Shown: in pieces, positions 48,176 to 60,519 of the stretch
How the letters are laid out: every line of letters begins with the position of its first letter
Position numbering within the stretch: the stretch's first letter is position 1
The notes under the pieces: generated by a model
Databases searched by the model: none
Told to the model about the DNA's origin: nothing
Seen by the model: the letters and a program-made list of their open reading frames with translations, nothing else
Program-made: the position numbers and the translations under genes
From: Mastigias papua
Lineage: Eukaryota > Cnidaria > Scyphozoa > Rhizostomeae > Mastigiidae
Reading direction: 5' to 3'
DNA: 64,000 nt
Assembly (NCBI GenBank): GCA_964019165.1
Contig: OZ025270.1
Coordinates: forward strand, 6,860,644-6,924,643

Positions 48176-48424
48176 CTAGTCTTAGCGTGTGTGGCCAGAA
48201 TCCTGCATGGTGAAAACAGGGGAAACTTTTGTATTAGCCAATCAGAGGACGTCCTCAATGGCCAATCAGAAGCCTGGATGGTGACATCACTTTGTTTATA
48301 TTTTGCACGCCACCCCCATTTGTAATGGGAAAAACCTGGTCGCACAAATAAGGTCATCGGCAGTAGATAGTTCATTGAAACTATCCCAGTTTCTGGTAGT
48401 ACTCTCCTAACGAGACAAACCAAA

Positions 48425-49055
48425 AATCTACCGCGGCCCTAAGCGATATCTTTACGAATTTTTTCTACAGCGACATTCAAAGTTCATCCTTCCTAAACTG
48501 CATTTTGAATTTGCCTAGGCACCCAGGGAGGATGAATCCTCCTCAAAAAATGCTCATGGCTCACCATCAATGCTGTTAAAATCCTTCACTTTACTTAATT
48601 TTAATCTTAACTGTACTTGTGATTCCACCTTTCTCCGCAAAACGCGCAAAACGTAGTTATTATTTGCATATCTCCGGCCAAAAAACAACACGAGAATGAG
48701 GACAAAGAAAATCAAAACTCTTATTCAATATGAAGTTTTTTCATCATGGCTGCATCTTTAGTAACAAATTTGTTGTAGACTACAAGAGAATTAGAGCCTT
48801 GCCATTGTATTAATTTTCATATAGCTGTAACCAATACAATGTTTGAGTCTGACCTCAAGGTCTCAGTCTATACTTCATCGTTGACGAACAGAAGAAATTT
48901 TCTTGACTATGCCTGGAGGAGAGTGGAGACTGGCCTACGTATATTGTCTTACGGGAGTATATTTTATCTATTTTTCAATCATTCAGTCGATAGGTATTTT
49001 GTTTATAGGATACAGTTGTCTAACTGAGTGGCATAATGGCCTACACTAGGCTACG
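48425..49055. other. Noncoding stretch
   Basis: Nothing recognised. Confidence 0.4.
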
Positions 49056-49058
49056 CTT

Positions 49059-49454
49059 TTGGCGGGAAAAATTGCTAGGCCTATCGACTCGTCATCGATT
49101 TGTTCCTTGGCTGCCTGTTCTCGTTTATTAGAGTCCTGTGTAGATTGTTTTCAACGCATTCCTGTCAACGGCAGCATGGGAAAGTTTGTTCGGTTGTGTA
49201 GCAATGCTTTGCACAAGAATTGGTTTAAAGGGTACCCAAGAAACGTGGACTTGTTGATACCAAACCACCGATACCGAGAGGCCTTCAAAAAAGTCGCAAC
49301 CCACAATGGCTTTAAGCCTCACAGAGTTCGCTTTGTGTGTAAAAAGTGCATTGAAAAGGCAGAAAAGAAGAGAGATTTCACGCGTTTCTTAAGCTGTGAT
49401 GAAGCCCCATGCTCTAGCATTGTAGAGGTTGCTATCTTCTTCTCAGCCTTTTAA
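49059..49454 (+). CDS. Possible coding segment, unknown protein
   Basis: A 131-codon open frame whose middle looks protein-like: GKFVRLCSNALHKNWFKGY, RNVDLLIPNHRYREAFKKV and RFVCKKCIEKAEKKRDFT with a CxxC pair. It sits on the same strand 530 bases before the broken frame at 49986, so it may be an N-terminal piece of that family. The initial codon used for the frame length is not a convincing start. Function unknown. Confidence 0.4.
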   Translation: MAGKIARPIDSSSICSLAACSRLLESCVDCFQRIPVNGSMGKFVRLCSNALHKNWFKGYPRNVDLLIPNHRYREAFKKVATHNGFKPHRVRFVCKKCIEKAEKKRDFTRFLSCDEAPCSSIVEVAIFFSAF

Positions 49455-49985
49455 TTTGATATTTTGAGATTTATGTCAATTCTAATTAAAAATGAAGTAT
49501 CATTCTAAGATCTCAACTGTGGTGGCATGTCTTGATAAATCTTTTACTTGAAGCCCAATCTATTATTTTTCTCTGGCATTACAAAAAAATTTCTTGCTTA
49601 ATTTCGGTTTTCCATGACAATTGTATACTTTGTATTGTTTCAATCTGTCTTTTATTGATCAAAAGTAAATGCTGCCATGTGTCTGCAGTTGGGCAATAGA
49701 TCCATAGAAAAGGTTTAAGTAAATACTTTGATCATTTTAACTAGCTCCTGGTTCATCTCAAATTGGGACTAAAGCTATCTTAAAGTTAAAATTGCAAATA
49801 TAATCTGATTAGACAAGATTTGAAATTTAGTTGAAACAAACTATTTTGCAGCAAATATGTCCAAAATTAATGGAACCTCGGGAGCCTGAAATGCTAAATC
49901 AAATGCAGCACAATGACGTCAAAGGCACATGTCAACAAAATGACTCTGAGAGAACAGAGACACTGAGCTCCCCAAGCCAAAAATT

Positions 49986-51325
49986 ATGGATCAGCTCCCA
50001 TTGCGAAATATGGGGCTGACAACACACCCCGTAACAGCCTCAAAAGTAAGCAGAAAAATGTCATTGAGTCACTACGAAAGTGTTAATAAATTTTTTCAGG
50101 AAGCAATTTCAAATAAACATTTGGTGGTCATCTTTATTGATGATTACCATCACATCCATACAAATCACCGTCCAACAGATATAGCACAAACTCAACTAAT
50201 TCACATGGCAACCTTGCTTTTGAAGAGTTTTCAAAATATCAATGCAGTTTATTCTGCTGGGCCTCATGATCAGGCCCCTGAGCCAGCAACAATGGTCTAT
50301 TGAGACACCTCATTGACAAGAATTCATCAAAGCTGGCAAAATCATATGTTGAAGTCATGCCAGATTGGCTACAAACCAGGTTTTTTGATCCAGAGTCTCA
50401 AAGATACAGGCTCTTAGCCCATGACTATCAGCAGCATGAAATTTTGAAGATGAGGTCTATGGAAGAGTGCAAGCTAGTTGACTGTGTGGAACTATTACTA
50501 AAGTCAATTGATGATTTTCATTCTGCACTCAAAATCATTTTAGAAAGTGGGCTGAATCTGTATTTAGATCAGTTTGTGGTCCCTATCATAGGAGATTGGC
50601 CTTGCCAGTTCTATGTCCGACAAATTGTTTACTTTGAAGGCATCCATAACCTGATTCCATTCATTGGTCCTTTGCATATTTCTCTGAATGCAAGGGAAAG
50701 CATTTTGCTAAAGTTTCACACAGTGTTTTCTGATCTCTATGCTTTTCTTTTTAGCACTAAAAAGCCTCTTGCAAAAGAGCCCAAACCATGGCGCATATCT
50801 TTCCTCCTTGAAGTTTTGTAGGATGGGTGGCTTCTTGTCCGTGATGCTATAATGTCAGTATTTGTTACTTCAAAGGATGTGCAGTATCTGGTTTTGCTAA
50901 ACCTTCTTGATTTTTACGTGCTTTTAAGTTTGTCCATTTACTCTGTTGTCTTCAAAGATAATATGGCAGAACTTTACTATGAGTCACTGCTTCGTTGCTG
51001 GGTGATATTTTTGATGTATCAAAGAAGGCACTACGATAAAGCACCACTAATTTCTCTGTCCAATATTGAGTATTGGAAGAGCATTGATCATCCTCTTGTC
51101 TCTACACTGCTATCTTATGCTTGTGCTTTTGACGAGTATCCAGTGGAAAATTTTCATTCAGTTCTACGAGCACATACACATTTTAGTGATCCTCTGTTGC
51201 ATGGTGATTGGTCAGTTAGGTTGGGGGAAAATAAACCTCGCAGTGTTCTCAACCATTTGCCGGCTATGGTACTACTGTCGAGGGTAAAGTTTCCTGAGGA
51301 TGCCTTGTTATTTAGATCAGTATAA
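49986..51325 (+). pseudogene. Broken member of an unidentified repetitive protein family
   Basis: Two frames join a protein of about 440 residues. 49986-50303 holds AISNKHLVVIFIDDYHHIH; a frameshift near 50290 then leads to the frame 50300-51325, which is interrupted once by an in-frame TAG at 50819. Distinctive blocks are FVVPIIGDWPCQFYVRQIV, FIGPLHISLNARESILLKF, KPWRISFLLEVL, YESLLRCWVIFLMYQRRHY, FDEYPVENFHSVLRAHT and WSVRLGENKPRSV. A related tail lies antisense at 48053-48175. The repetition and decay suggest a mobile-element or multicopy gene family protein. I cannot name the family or assign a function. Confidence 0.65.
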
Positions 51326-51329
51326 TATG

Positions 51330-51880
51330 GAAAAAAAGTCCAGTTAAATTATAATTTAGTGCGGAAGAGCTATGCTGAGTAAAATTCGTTAGATGAATAT
51401 GCCAAAATATGGGGAATATACCAAAATATGCGTTGTAGTGAGGAATCAGAGATAACCTTCTTACGAAATGAAAGAAATAATAGTCTAGTATCTTCTTTGA
51501 CGTATAAATTTTTGTTTACGTTTCGTTTGCTACACATTGTCTTTATTGCTATAAAGACAATATAGAACTATGCACTATGCACGACATAGATTCATGATGA
51601 ACTTTTTCTGTAGTCTAAGTCTACAGTAGCCCCCTTACCCTAAAAAACAAAAAATTTAGAACCAGCCCATTATAGGAAACACCTGGCATGTTTCTCACAA
51701 TATTGTGAATGTCTGCAAAAGCTCAAAGCTACATTTGCATGGAATTTTTCTTTTTCTAATTTCTCATTTGCAGTATTTCGTGGCAGACAGAGGCCACCTG
51801 AAAAAGAGGTCTACGATCTCGTGCGATATTTACCAGCTGTTTAGCAATAAATGTAGGCAAAATCAAGCAAAGGTGAAGTT
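51330..51880. other. Upstream region of the FAD synthase gene
   Basis: Noncoding; contains TTTTTCTAATTTCTCATTTGC followed by AG at about 51775, a possible acceptor for a 5' UTR exon. No TATA-type promoter was identified. Confidence 0.35.
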
Positions 51881-54669
51881 ATGGCCTCAAAAATTGCCGG
51901 AATTGTGATAATTGGAGATGAAATTCTTAAAGGGCATACGAGGGATACTAATTCGAGCTTTCTCCTCAGTCAGCTCTGGTCTCTTGGTGTAAAGGTACAA
52001 AAGGTGTCAACAGTCTCAGATGACATCGATCAAATAGCGGAAGAAATCAGGCAGTTCTCCTCCAAGTTCACGATGGTCCTCACTTCAGGTGGCATTGGTC
52101 CAACACATGACGACGTCACAATTGCAGGCATTGCAAAAGCATTTGACGAACCACTTGAATACAATGCTACGATGGCTGATATCCTCACACAGTTGTGTGC
52201 ATCGGAGAACATTGGTGTGAACGAATCGATCATGAAAATGGCACTGCTTCCAAAATCGGCCACACTTAGGTTCCCAAATTCTGATAAAAATGAGAATAAA
52301 AAAGTAGTATTCCCATTAATTAATGTGCGTAATGTCTATGTATTCCCAGGGGTCCCTGAATATTTAGAAAAATCTTTTATGAAGTATAGCTACCTGTTTC
52401 ATGATCCTGATTGCAAATTCTATCTTTACAAGCTTTATGTATCACTAGATGAATCAAAGATAGCTAGAGCATTAACAGAAGTAGACTCTACTTTCAATGA
52501 TAGTGTGCACTTGGGGTCTTATCCTTGCGTTGATGAAAAAGTCTACAAAGTCAAACTCACACTTGAATCAGGAGATTTGCTGAGTTTGGAAGCTGCATAT
52601 GAGCTTTTGTTAAAGCAGTTACCTCCAAGGTCAGTGTGTTATGTGAAAAAGTATTCTGCAAACTCTAGAGATATGTACAAAGAGGAATTTAAGCCTGGAC
52701 ATAGAACTGGACGACTCAATAGTGTCACTGATGGTGAGTATATAATTAGAGGGTCTTTATAACTGCCTGTCTTGACAAGAATGCTCATCTAGATAGGATT
52801 GCAGGACTTTTGATACATATTGTTAATTGCATGTTGTTTGATAGGAGCAGTTTTAAGCAGAACCTACATCCTCCCTTAAGCTCACTGTCAAAATTGACAG
52901 TCTGTTCTCTCAAAGCACAAACTGCTTTAGTTTTGGCAGAAAGATCCCTGTCCTCTGCTTCTCTGTGATCAGATCCATTGAAACTGGAAGAATGTGTTTC
53001 ATATTTTAACAGTTTTTTTATATTTCTACTTGGAGGCTCTTCCAGTATAAGTTGTGGCAGATCATCTGCTGATTGAACTGTTCTTTCCAATATTCAAGTT
53101 TCCATCACAGAAAGTTTGCTCCCTGGATTTTTCCCTATGAGTTTAAGAATACTATGAGACAGTTTAATTCTGCCAGGCAGATATTTTGCCTATTTGGAAA
53201 CCAGATGGACACTTACAATGCTGCATAACCAGTTAAAATAAAGGTTGTGTGTCTTGCTCACATGAAGATAACACTATAGCAAGCAAAGTTAGAAGTTTTT
53301 TAATTTGTTGAGAACTACTGAATATGATCAATTATGCGAAACCTGTATTTCTTAGTAACTTTACTTATTGTTGGCACAATTCAATATTTAAGGGGAGAGG
53401 GATTGATGGAAAGGCAGCTTTGTAAATTACTACTCCAAAAACTGAGGAATAATTGGAGAGGGGGACTTGAATGAGAGGGAACTTACTAGGTATTTTATGT
53501 TAATTGCGTCTACTTGTAATTTATTTCATTTTTAATTGTGCAGAATCAATTCATCAACCTGTCTATCTGAAGGGTAGGATGTAGTTTGAACTTGTAGCAT
53601 TTATTTTTTTCTGGTCCCACTTAGTATAACTTTGCTCTTCACATATGCCTACAGTAGCTATTGTTGTATTAGCCAGGGTTACTAACATCTTTAATTTCCT
53701 TGAACTTGAACTTATCATGTATTCCTGTATTTTTGAAGAGTTTAGTTTCATAAATGTGAACATTGGCAGAAAATAAAGTTAGTGAATCTTAGCTATGGAG
53801 CCCTTGAGATTAGAGGAAAGAATGTTTCCTATTTGCTTGTGATAGTATATTTCATGTCTCTTGTCATGTTATTCTTACTTTGCAATTGTCTATGTTGTTC
53901 AGCCTACATTTGTCTGAACTCTGCTTTTCTAGATTCATCGCATTACCTACTACTGCTATATTGACTTCTTCTTGATATTCCAGTTGACTTAGCTGCAGTT
54001 GAAGCAACTGAAGAGCTCCTCAAATCATCAAATCATAGCCATTTAGCATCAGCTGTAAAGACAGCTTGCGCAGTGTTGAATGAAGCATTTAATCTTTATG
54101 AGCCAGGTGAAATTTGCATTGGCTTCAATGGTGGAAAAGACTGCACTGTTGCCCTACATTTATGGTTAATAGCATTGAAAATGAGGTATCCCAGATTCCA
54201 AGATAAACTAGTAGCTCTCTATATTAAGAATGAAGACCCTTTTCCTGAAGCAGAAAAATTTATTAAGCATACAGCTTTGTGTCACAATCTTGATTTATTG
54301 GTTATACAAAGTAGCATGAAGGAGGCACTTGAGTCATTGCATGAAAAGAAGCCAGGAATCAAAGCATGTCTGATGGGGACAAGACGCCATGATCCATACT
54401 CTTCTCGGCTCCGTTCATTTTCTCCTACTGATCAAACCTGGCCTAGGTTTATGAGAATATTGCCCATTCTTGATTGGACATATGAAGAAGTTTGGGATTT
54501 TATAAAACTATTGTGCATACCCTATTGTAGTCTTTATGACAATGGTTATACATCTTTGGGTTCACAAGAGAACACTCGACCAAATCCACTGCTGCGTCAA
54601 AGTGATGGATCATATTTGCCTGCATTTCAACTTAAGGATGAGTCTAAAGAGAGAGATGGAAGGAGCTAG
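51881..54669 (+). CDS. FLAD1: FAD synthase (FMN adenylyltransferase), FLAD1 type, two exons
   Basis: Exons 51881-52733 and 53984-54669, joined across a GT-AG intron of 1250 bases (GAT G|GTGAGT ... ATTCCAG|TT) with phase kept, give 512 residues; human isoforms are about 490-587. Residues 1-230 form the molybdopterin-binding-like domain: GIVIIGDEILKGHTRDTN at the N-terminus, TSGGIGPTHDDVT at 68-80 and FPGVPEYLEKSF at 155-166. Residues 300-512 form the PAPS-reductase-like catalytic domain: the nucleotide loop GFNGGKDCTVALHLW (331-345), LDWTYEEVWDF (447-457) and GSQENTRPNP (477-486). It converts FMN and ATP to FAD and pyrophosphate. The start ATG follows GAAGTT and opens directly into the conserved N-terminus. 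Both domains look intact. Confidence 0.96.
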
Positions 54670-54894
54670 TGATAGGATTTCTGCTAGGATTTTATGGTCA
54701 GTTTTAGTGTAGGGTGTGTAGTAGTGTAGGATGATAATATATTCTTAATTGAGAATATCACAGGGTAATTTGAATTAAAATAGTTTTTGTTGTCATATCC
54801 TATGGTAGCTACATGACTGGACTAGTACTGTACCACAATATCAATCTCTAGTGGAAGCAGAGGCAGCACCGCTTTAGGAGTGTGAGGGCATGGC

Positions 54895-55895
54895 ACCTTT
54901 ACAAATTGCAAATCACTGACTCAACAGATTCAGTATAGAATAGAAGGGCTGTATCTATAGAGGTAAAAAGGGAGTTAGAGAGAATCATGGACTGGCTAAG
55001 ACAAAATAAACTAAGTCTCAACGTAGCTAAATGCGAATACATGTTCCTTGGTAATGATAAACAACTAAGTAAAATCTCTGAGATTGGTAACATTAAAATT
55101 AATAAGGATGAAATTAAGAGGGTAAACAAGACAAAATATCTAGGTCTTACAATAGAGGAGAGTCTTTCCTGGAACCAACAGTACAAAATAGTAAAAGGGA
55201 AACTGAAGGGAGGGCTCAATTCTATCAGAAAACTTAGAGAGATACTGCCACAATCACAGTTGTGTCTAGTATACCAAGCACTAGTGGAAAGCCATCTGAG
55301 ATATGGAAACCTGATATGGGGTCATTTGCCTGAAAAGAAACTCTGCGCATTGCAGAAAATACAGAACAGGGCATTTTACCTTATTGAATCAGCCCCTATA
55401 AAGGATAACATACCAACGGCACGATTAAGTGTTGAGAAACTTATGACATATGACCGAGCCACAATGGTGCACAAAATTCTTAAGGAAATGTGCCCAGAAA
55501 TTCTGAAGGGGAAGTTCATAAGAAGAACTCATATCCCAAAATACGAAACTCGGAGAATAAACGATCTCCAAATACCTAAACTGCGACTGGAACTTTCAAA
55601 GAAAAGTTTTTCCTACGTCGGTGCAAAGGTGTGGAATGATATCCCAAACGACATAAGAAATGTGGAATCTTCTCACCTTTTTAAGCAAAAAATGAAAAGC
55701 TATCTCTTGGGCCAATAAAGTAAAATCAACACGGAAATAAGAGATCCCTAGCATGACCTCCTGGTAGACCAGTTCAAATTTTATTTGTTATTTTAAGTTT
55801 CATGTATAACTAGCTCTATTTATTTTTAGTAAAAAATTTTTTATACGTATATCTGTAACTGAAGGAGCATCATAAAGTGAAATGAAATGAAAATC
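54895..55895 (+). pseudogene. 5'-truncated non-LTR retrotransposon (RT C-terminal region and 3' end)
   Basis: An intact 243-codon frame (54987-55718) carries the region after the RT catalytic box in CR1/L2/Jockey-type LINEs: WLRQNKLSLNVAKCEYMF, KTKYLGLTIEESLSWNQQY, YQALVESHLRYGNLIWG, LQKIQNRAFYLI, and a C-terminal SFSYVGAKVWNDIP and LFKQKMKSYLLGQ. Upstream, DSTDSV (about 54914) looks like the residue of the A-D-D box, just after a frame break. A 3' UTR follows, ending in GAAATGAAATG repeats at about 55880-55890. It inserted some 230 bases after the FAD synthase stop. The uninterrupted frame suggests a fairly recent insertion. Confidence 0.88.
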
Positions 55896-55899
55896 CAAA

Positions 55900-58300
55900 T
55901 TTGCCGGTAATTGCAGCTACTGCTTTTGTCAAAAGAACCTTGGGTTTTGTCTAATATTGATATTTTTGGAATACTCATTTTCGTCATCTTAATTTACGTA
56001 GATTTATCTTGTTTGAAATATACATTTTGTTAGTTAACTAATAATACTTAAGTTTTTCCAGAACATATTAAATTTGTGTTTAGAGACATGTCACATGAAT
56101 TAGACCAGAAAATGAACAAGAAGTGAATTGAGCACTCTACACAACATTCCAAGTTTTAGAAGGGTGTGGCTATGAAAATTTCCACCCCCATACTTTTATT
56201 TGCGAAATGGCTCCACCCAAAACCGAACTCTGGATCCGCCTATGATCAAAACACTTTTTATAACGCTCATCGAAGTAGATTCGGTCGTCACTTGTCATTT
56301 GATCTGCAGCTAAATGGTAAAATTCTTATCGTACTCCACTCCCTGCATATAATAAGCAATGGTTTGTTCGAGGATACAAGATAACTCTTCACATTGTATG
56401 ATATGGTTTACTAACCTACTTCTACTGTAAAATAGTAATCAAGTGGTATTCTGATAGCATGGTTTTGTGTACTGATATACAATAGAAATGTGCAGCGATG
56501 AAACTAGTTGACTGTGTAAAAGTGCATTCGTATAACGTTTGTGGCAATGTTCCTCTGACTGAGATATCAAGTACGATGCCAATTTCAATCACTAATCAAC
56601 GTTCACTCTACTTACTTCGTGGCAAATTGGCATTGCTCGCATTTCACGCCAAAGCAAGACGCGTGGTCAGACAACCTTAGTTGAGGACTCCACCCAGTAT
56701 CCCTATGCCAGCCAGATGTAGTGGTCATAACTTTGGTCATATAACTATAGGTCGGTGTGCTCGGTAGTCCTTGTTCTCTATGTATCACTTTCAGTAACCA
56801 CAGAAAGCTCGTAGCCACTAGGTTGTTAGGGGCTTTAGCTCCCCCCTCTGAACTTTCGTCAGAAAACTTGCATGTCCTCTCTATTTTGCCTTTTGCTGCA
56901 GATTATTCATAGATTCCAAGCTGAGGGCCATACTATTCAGCAGTACTGCTATTCAGTCAAATGTTGTTCTGAGAGATGCCTTTCTGCCATTCCAGGGTGG
57001 AATTAAAAAGATATTCCTCTATGTCCTACCCAATCATGGTGGGTCATCCTTCATCACTAAGCGAAGTTATCACCTCCCCCATATATAAAGTCATGACAAC
57101 GTCCCTGCACAGTAACTGTTGGGTTGTTTATCTCTTTTAGCAGTGAAAGAACGGTTTAGTGGCTTTCTGGTGATAGTAAAGCAATAATTTGTAGCTTGAT
57201 CATTGTCACTATTTAGCTGTTTTAAGCGGAGTACACACTAGATAGAAAACAGGCAAGTTTACACAGCTAGATTAAATTTACTGTACGATATCTATGAATT
57301 AAATGAGATCTGTTAATAAAATATGAAGAAATCTTTAAATGGATTAAAACATACAGGGACTATTCTTTGCCAATAAGGGACACTAATTTAATCATAGTCT
57401 TGGTATCTTTATTAAATTAATATTAAAATTGGAAGTCTGTGATATAAATGCTGAACTATAAATACTGAAAGGTATGTCTTCCATATTTCAATCCCTCACT
57501 AAAGTATTAAGAACAAGGAGCTCAGTTGTTTTCAAAGCTATATGTTCGATGGAAAACAAATTGTATCATATGATCGGACTTTGGCAGAACCTCAGATTTC
57601 TTTGTCCAGGGGCAAAATGCATTTCAAGCATTTAAAATGTTGCGAAAAATGCCAAGAATAAAAGTATTTATTATTTTACAATTCTTTCGTTAGTGGAAAC
57701 TCATAGCTAATAAGTTATATTGTTGACAAAAATATCCTCGAACTATACAATTCTATTGGCGATTTTAATCTCAGTTGTGCCTGTGTATTTTCATCTTGTC
57801 TTGTCGCCCAGTTCTCTAAATTTCTGTATCCTGCGCGTAAATAAGTTATAAAGTAAAAAAATGATATATTGCTTATGGGTTCCTCGAGCAGCCCATAAAA
57901 TTGAAGTTAACTATGTATAGTTATTAATCCTAGACATACCGTAGTTGGCAACAAACTGACTTCTTGTTACAGGGGAGTTGCGCCAGTAAGTGGGAAGGGA
58001 GAAACCATCAAGTTTTCGAGGGGTAAGGGAAACAGCCAAGTTTTATGGGTGTTGGGTATAGCCACTAATTTGTATCAAAGATTCAGACCCTCATTGCACC
58101 CTCCTCTTACTGCATTAGAGTGAATTTTTTATTGTCCTCCTTTTTGTTTGTTTTTATCATATAAAAACAAGTTCTTAAAAAGAAAAATAAAAATACATTT
58201 TCTTGTGAACACTCGCAGTGAGGAAAGACATGGTGTCACCGAGTCCTCACTACAAGTGCCACTTACAATTTCATTTTTTATTTACAAAGTACAAAGTAGG
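55900..58300. other. Noncoding stretch
   Basis: Nothing recognised except a roughly 40-bp segment at 56540-56580 resembling 30169-30208 (CCTCTGACTGAGATATCAA shared). Confidence 0.4.
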
Positions 58301-58303
58301 TAT

Positions 58304-58434
58304 TCATGCTGAGGTCAATGGCAGTCACACGCACACGACAACGCGTGTTCCAAAATATCAAACATTAAAAATAGAACATGCTGTCTGAAGGAAAAATTTT
58401 GTAGGGTTAGAGACTACCATTGCCCTCAGCATGA
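58304..58434. repeat. Small inverted repeat, 23-bp arms
   Basis: TCATGCTGAGGTCAATGGC... at 58304-58326 is inverted at 58412-58434 with two mismatches, separated by 85 bases containing CACACGCACACGACAACGCG. It could be a solitary foldback element. Confidence 0.75.
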
Positions 58435-58439
58435 GCCAG

Positions 58440-59970
58440 TTACGAAAACTAAACCAAACACAAACAAAGGAGAAGGGTGTGGCTGTTGTTACCCCCCAAC
58501 GTAGTTATTCAAACCTTTTATAAGATTTAATAAAGGTTAATAAAGATTTAATAAAGAGTTAAGATTATTGTCCTCCTTCCCAGTATGATAAGGATAAGGA
58601 GGGATCTCTTAAAAATTGTATAAGAAAAATAGCATGATACTCACAACCATTTGTAAGCTACAATTGTCATAGTTTCAACTTCATGGATCATTGACCTATA
58701 CGTTCGCAAATGCATGCCATTGGCCAATATTTGCTATAAAGCATCATGCAGTGCAGTAGTCTCGCTTTGATTTCACCAAAACAAGTAAACAAAAAACAAG
58801 CCATAAGGGGTGTGAGTGATACAGTTTCGCTCTTGAGCGTTGAATGAAATTTATTCAACTGAGTCTGACATGTGATAGATGATAAGTGGTTTGACACGAA
58901 TGTTCAGAGTATACAGCCTTGTGGTAGAACTCCATACAAATGACAGATACCGAGAAAAGTAGGTTTATTATATTCATCTTGCTGTCGAATGGTTTTTGAC
59001 TCGCTGACTCTGTTTGCAGAGAAGACTCTTCCGGCCTGCATTTTTTTGTCAAATGGATCTTGAATTACTCATAGCAATGCAAGCCACGAGTGCAAACTGA
59101 GTGTTGCCTTGAAACTAGCATTCTTGCCTGCAGAGATGCGATTGTAAACCATACTGTGGAAGGTGTAATCAGTTTTACAGTAGTTCCATATGGCTTTTTT
59201 TTAAATTCCACTACTTACAACGCACTCTAACTTAGAAAAGCAAACTAATTAACTATTACAAGCCAAATATGGTTTCATTGTAAGTAAATCATACTTTAGC
59301 CCATACCTTATTTGTCACAATTTCTTACTCTATTCTGTACCTTGCAGGAGCCAGGTATCAACATCAACCTAGCTTTTGCCTTTATTTTTCTGTTATGATA
59401 TTGTTGTGTGAAATGCAGACCTGTCAAGTGTACATTTCAAAAATGAGCGAGAACTTCACTAAAGTAGGGGATTCCAACTTTTTTCTAATTGAAAGTCTAG
59501 GCTCGTCCCTGACAATCGTTGAAACTGTATTAAAGATACATCTACTAGTAAAATTAGCAAACTATTTCATTATTGTTATCAGAAAGGTGGGACATGCAAC
59601 TGCTTGTATTCTCCTCTAATTTTGTCAAATTCATGAGAATTTCCCCTCCATGCATGTGAGTGGGAGAATTTCTCAAATTGCACATGTTTCATGCAGAAAT
59701 TTACTCTGACTTCGTATCTTAAACTTTAGCATAATTGGCTACCAACCCATTAGTTTGTTGAGCTATAAGTAGTTCTGCTAATGTACAAAATCAAAAATCA
59801 GATGTGCCCCCAGTATCTGGAAGATATGTTTGTAAGCACCAGTAAGCAAATTTATTTGCATTCATAGGAACGCACAGGTTGATTATCAATTTGATTGTAC
59901 GAACAACATCGGACCACATTAGGATTTGAACTAGATAATAGTCCTGTGTACTATTTAGAGTTCATTTGAA
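58440..59970. other. Noncoding stretch
   Basis: Nothing recognised except short TTTAATAAAG repeats at 58525-58560. Confidence 0.4.
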
Positions 59971-59977
59971 TGACTTG

Positions 59978-60513
59978 CTATGTTATGAAGACACATCCAA
60001 GTAAGTTAAGTAAGGTAATTCCAGAAATTGACTATACCCAGGAGAATGTTTTGAAACTACTAGTCCCATCTTCAGCTTATAAAGGGAACAGAGGGGAAGA
60101 TAAATAGCCAAATGTACTTATAATGTGAGTGGAAAATACCTAAATACAGTTTTGTGGAAATTACCTAAATAGGGAAATGAATTATAAATGGTACTTCACG
60201 TAATCAACAGAAAATGCTTAAAATTATGGAAACAAATAGGTTAATAAACTAGGACACCAGGGGATTAGAAAAGCACCAGGGGTAGAGAATGATTCAGCTG
60301 TTTAGGCATGGGACAATCATTAAAAATGAGCAAATTCACATGGAATGTAGGTAATTTCTGTTCACATTGTGTGTAGTTCTGGCTATTTATCTTCCCCTAC
60401 TTTCCCTTTAATCATCTAAAGATGGGCCTAGTGCTCAAAAAATACTCTTGGACATCATCATTTTTTGGACGTGTCAAATTCAGCTTACTTGGATGTGTCT
60501 TCATACCATAGCT
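59978..60513. mobile_element. 536-bp MITE-like element with long inverted arms
   Basis: The left arm begins GCTATGTTATGAAG and carries GAAGACACATCCAAGTAAG; the right arm ends with their reverse complement (CTTACTTGGATGTGTCTTC, then ATACCATAGC). Farther in, CCCATCTTCAGCTTATAAAG, AGGGGAAGATAAATAGCC and AATGTGA are mirrored by CTTTAATCATCTAAAGATGGG pieces, GGCTATTTATCTTCCCCT and TCACATTG. The arms total about 150-170 bp with gaps. There is no coding capacity. Confidence 0.85.
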
Positions 60514-60519
60514 ATTCAT

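Noticed and set aside
52785..53090. 101-codon minus-strand frame within the FAD synthase intron
   Set aside because: Plausible composition, but no motif, no defined exon structure and antisense to the host gene.
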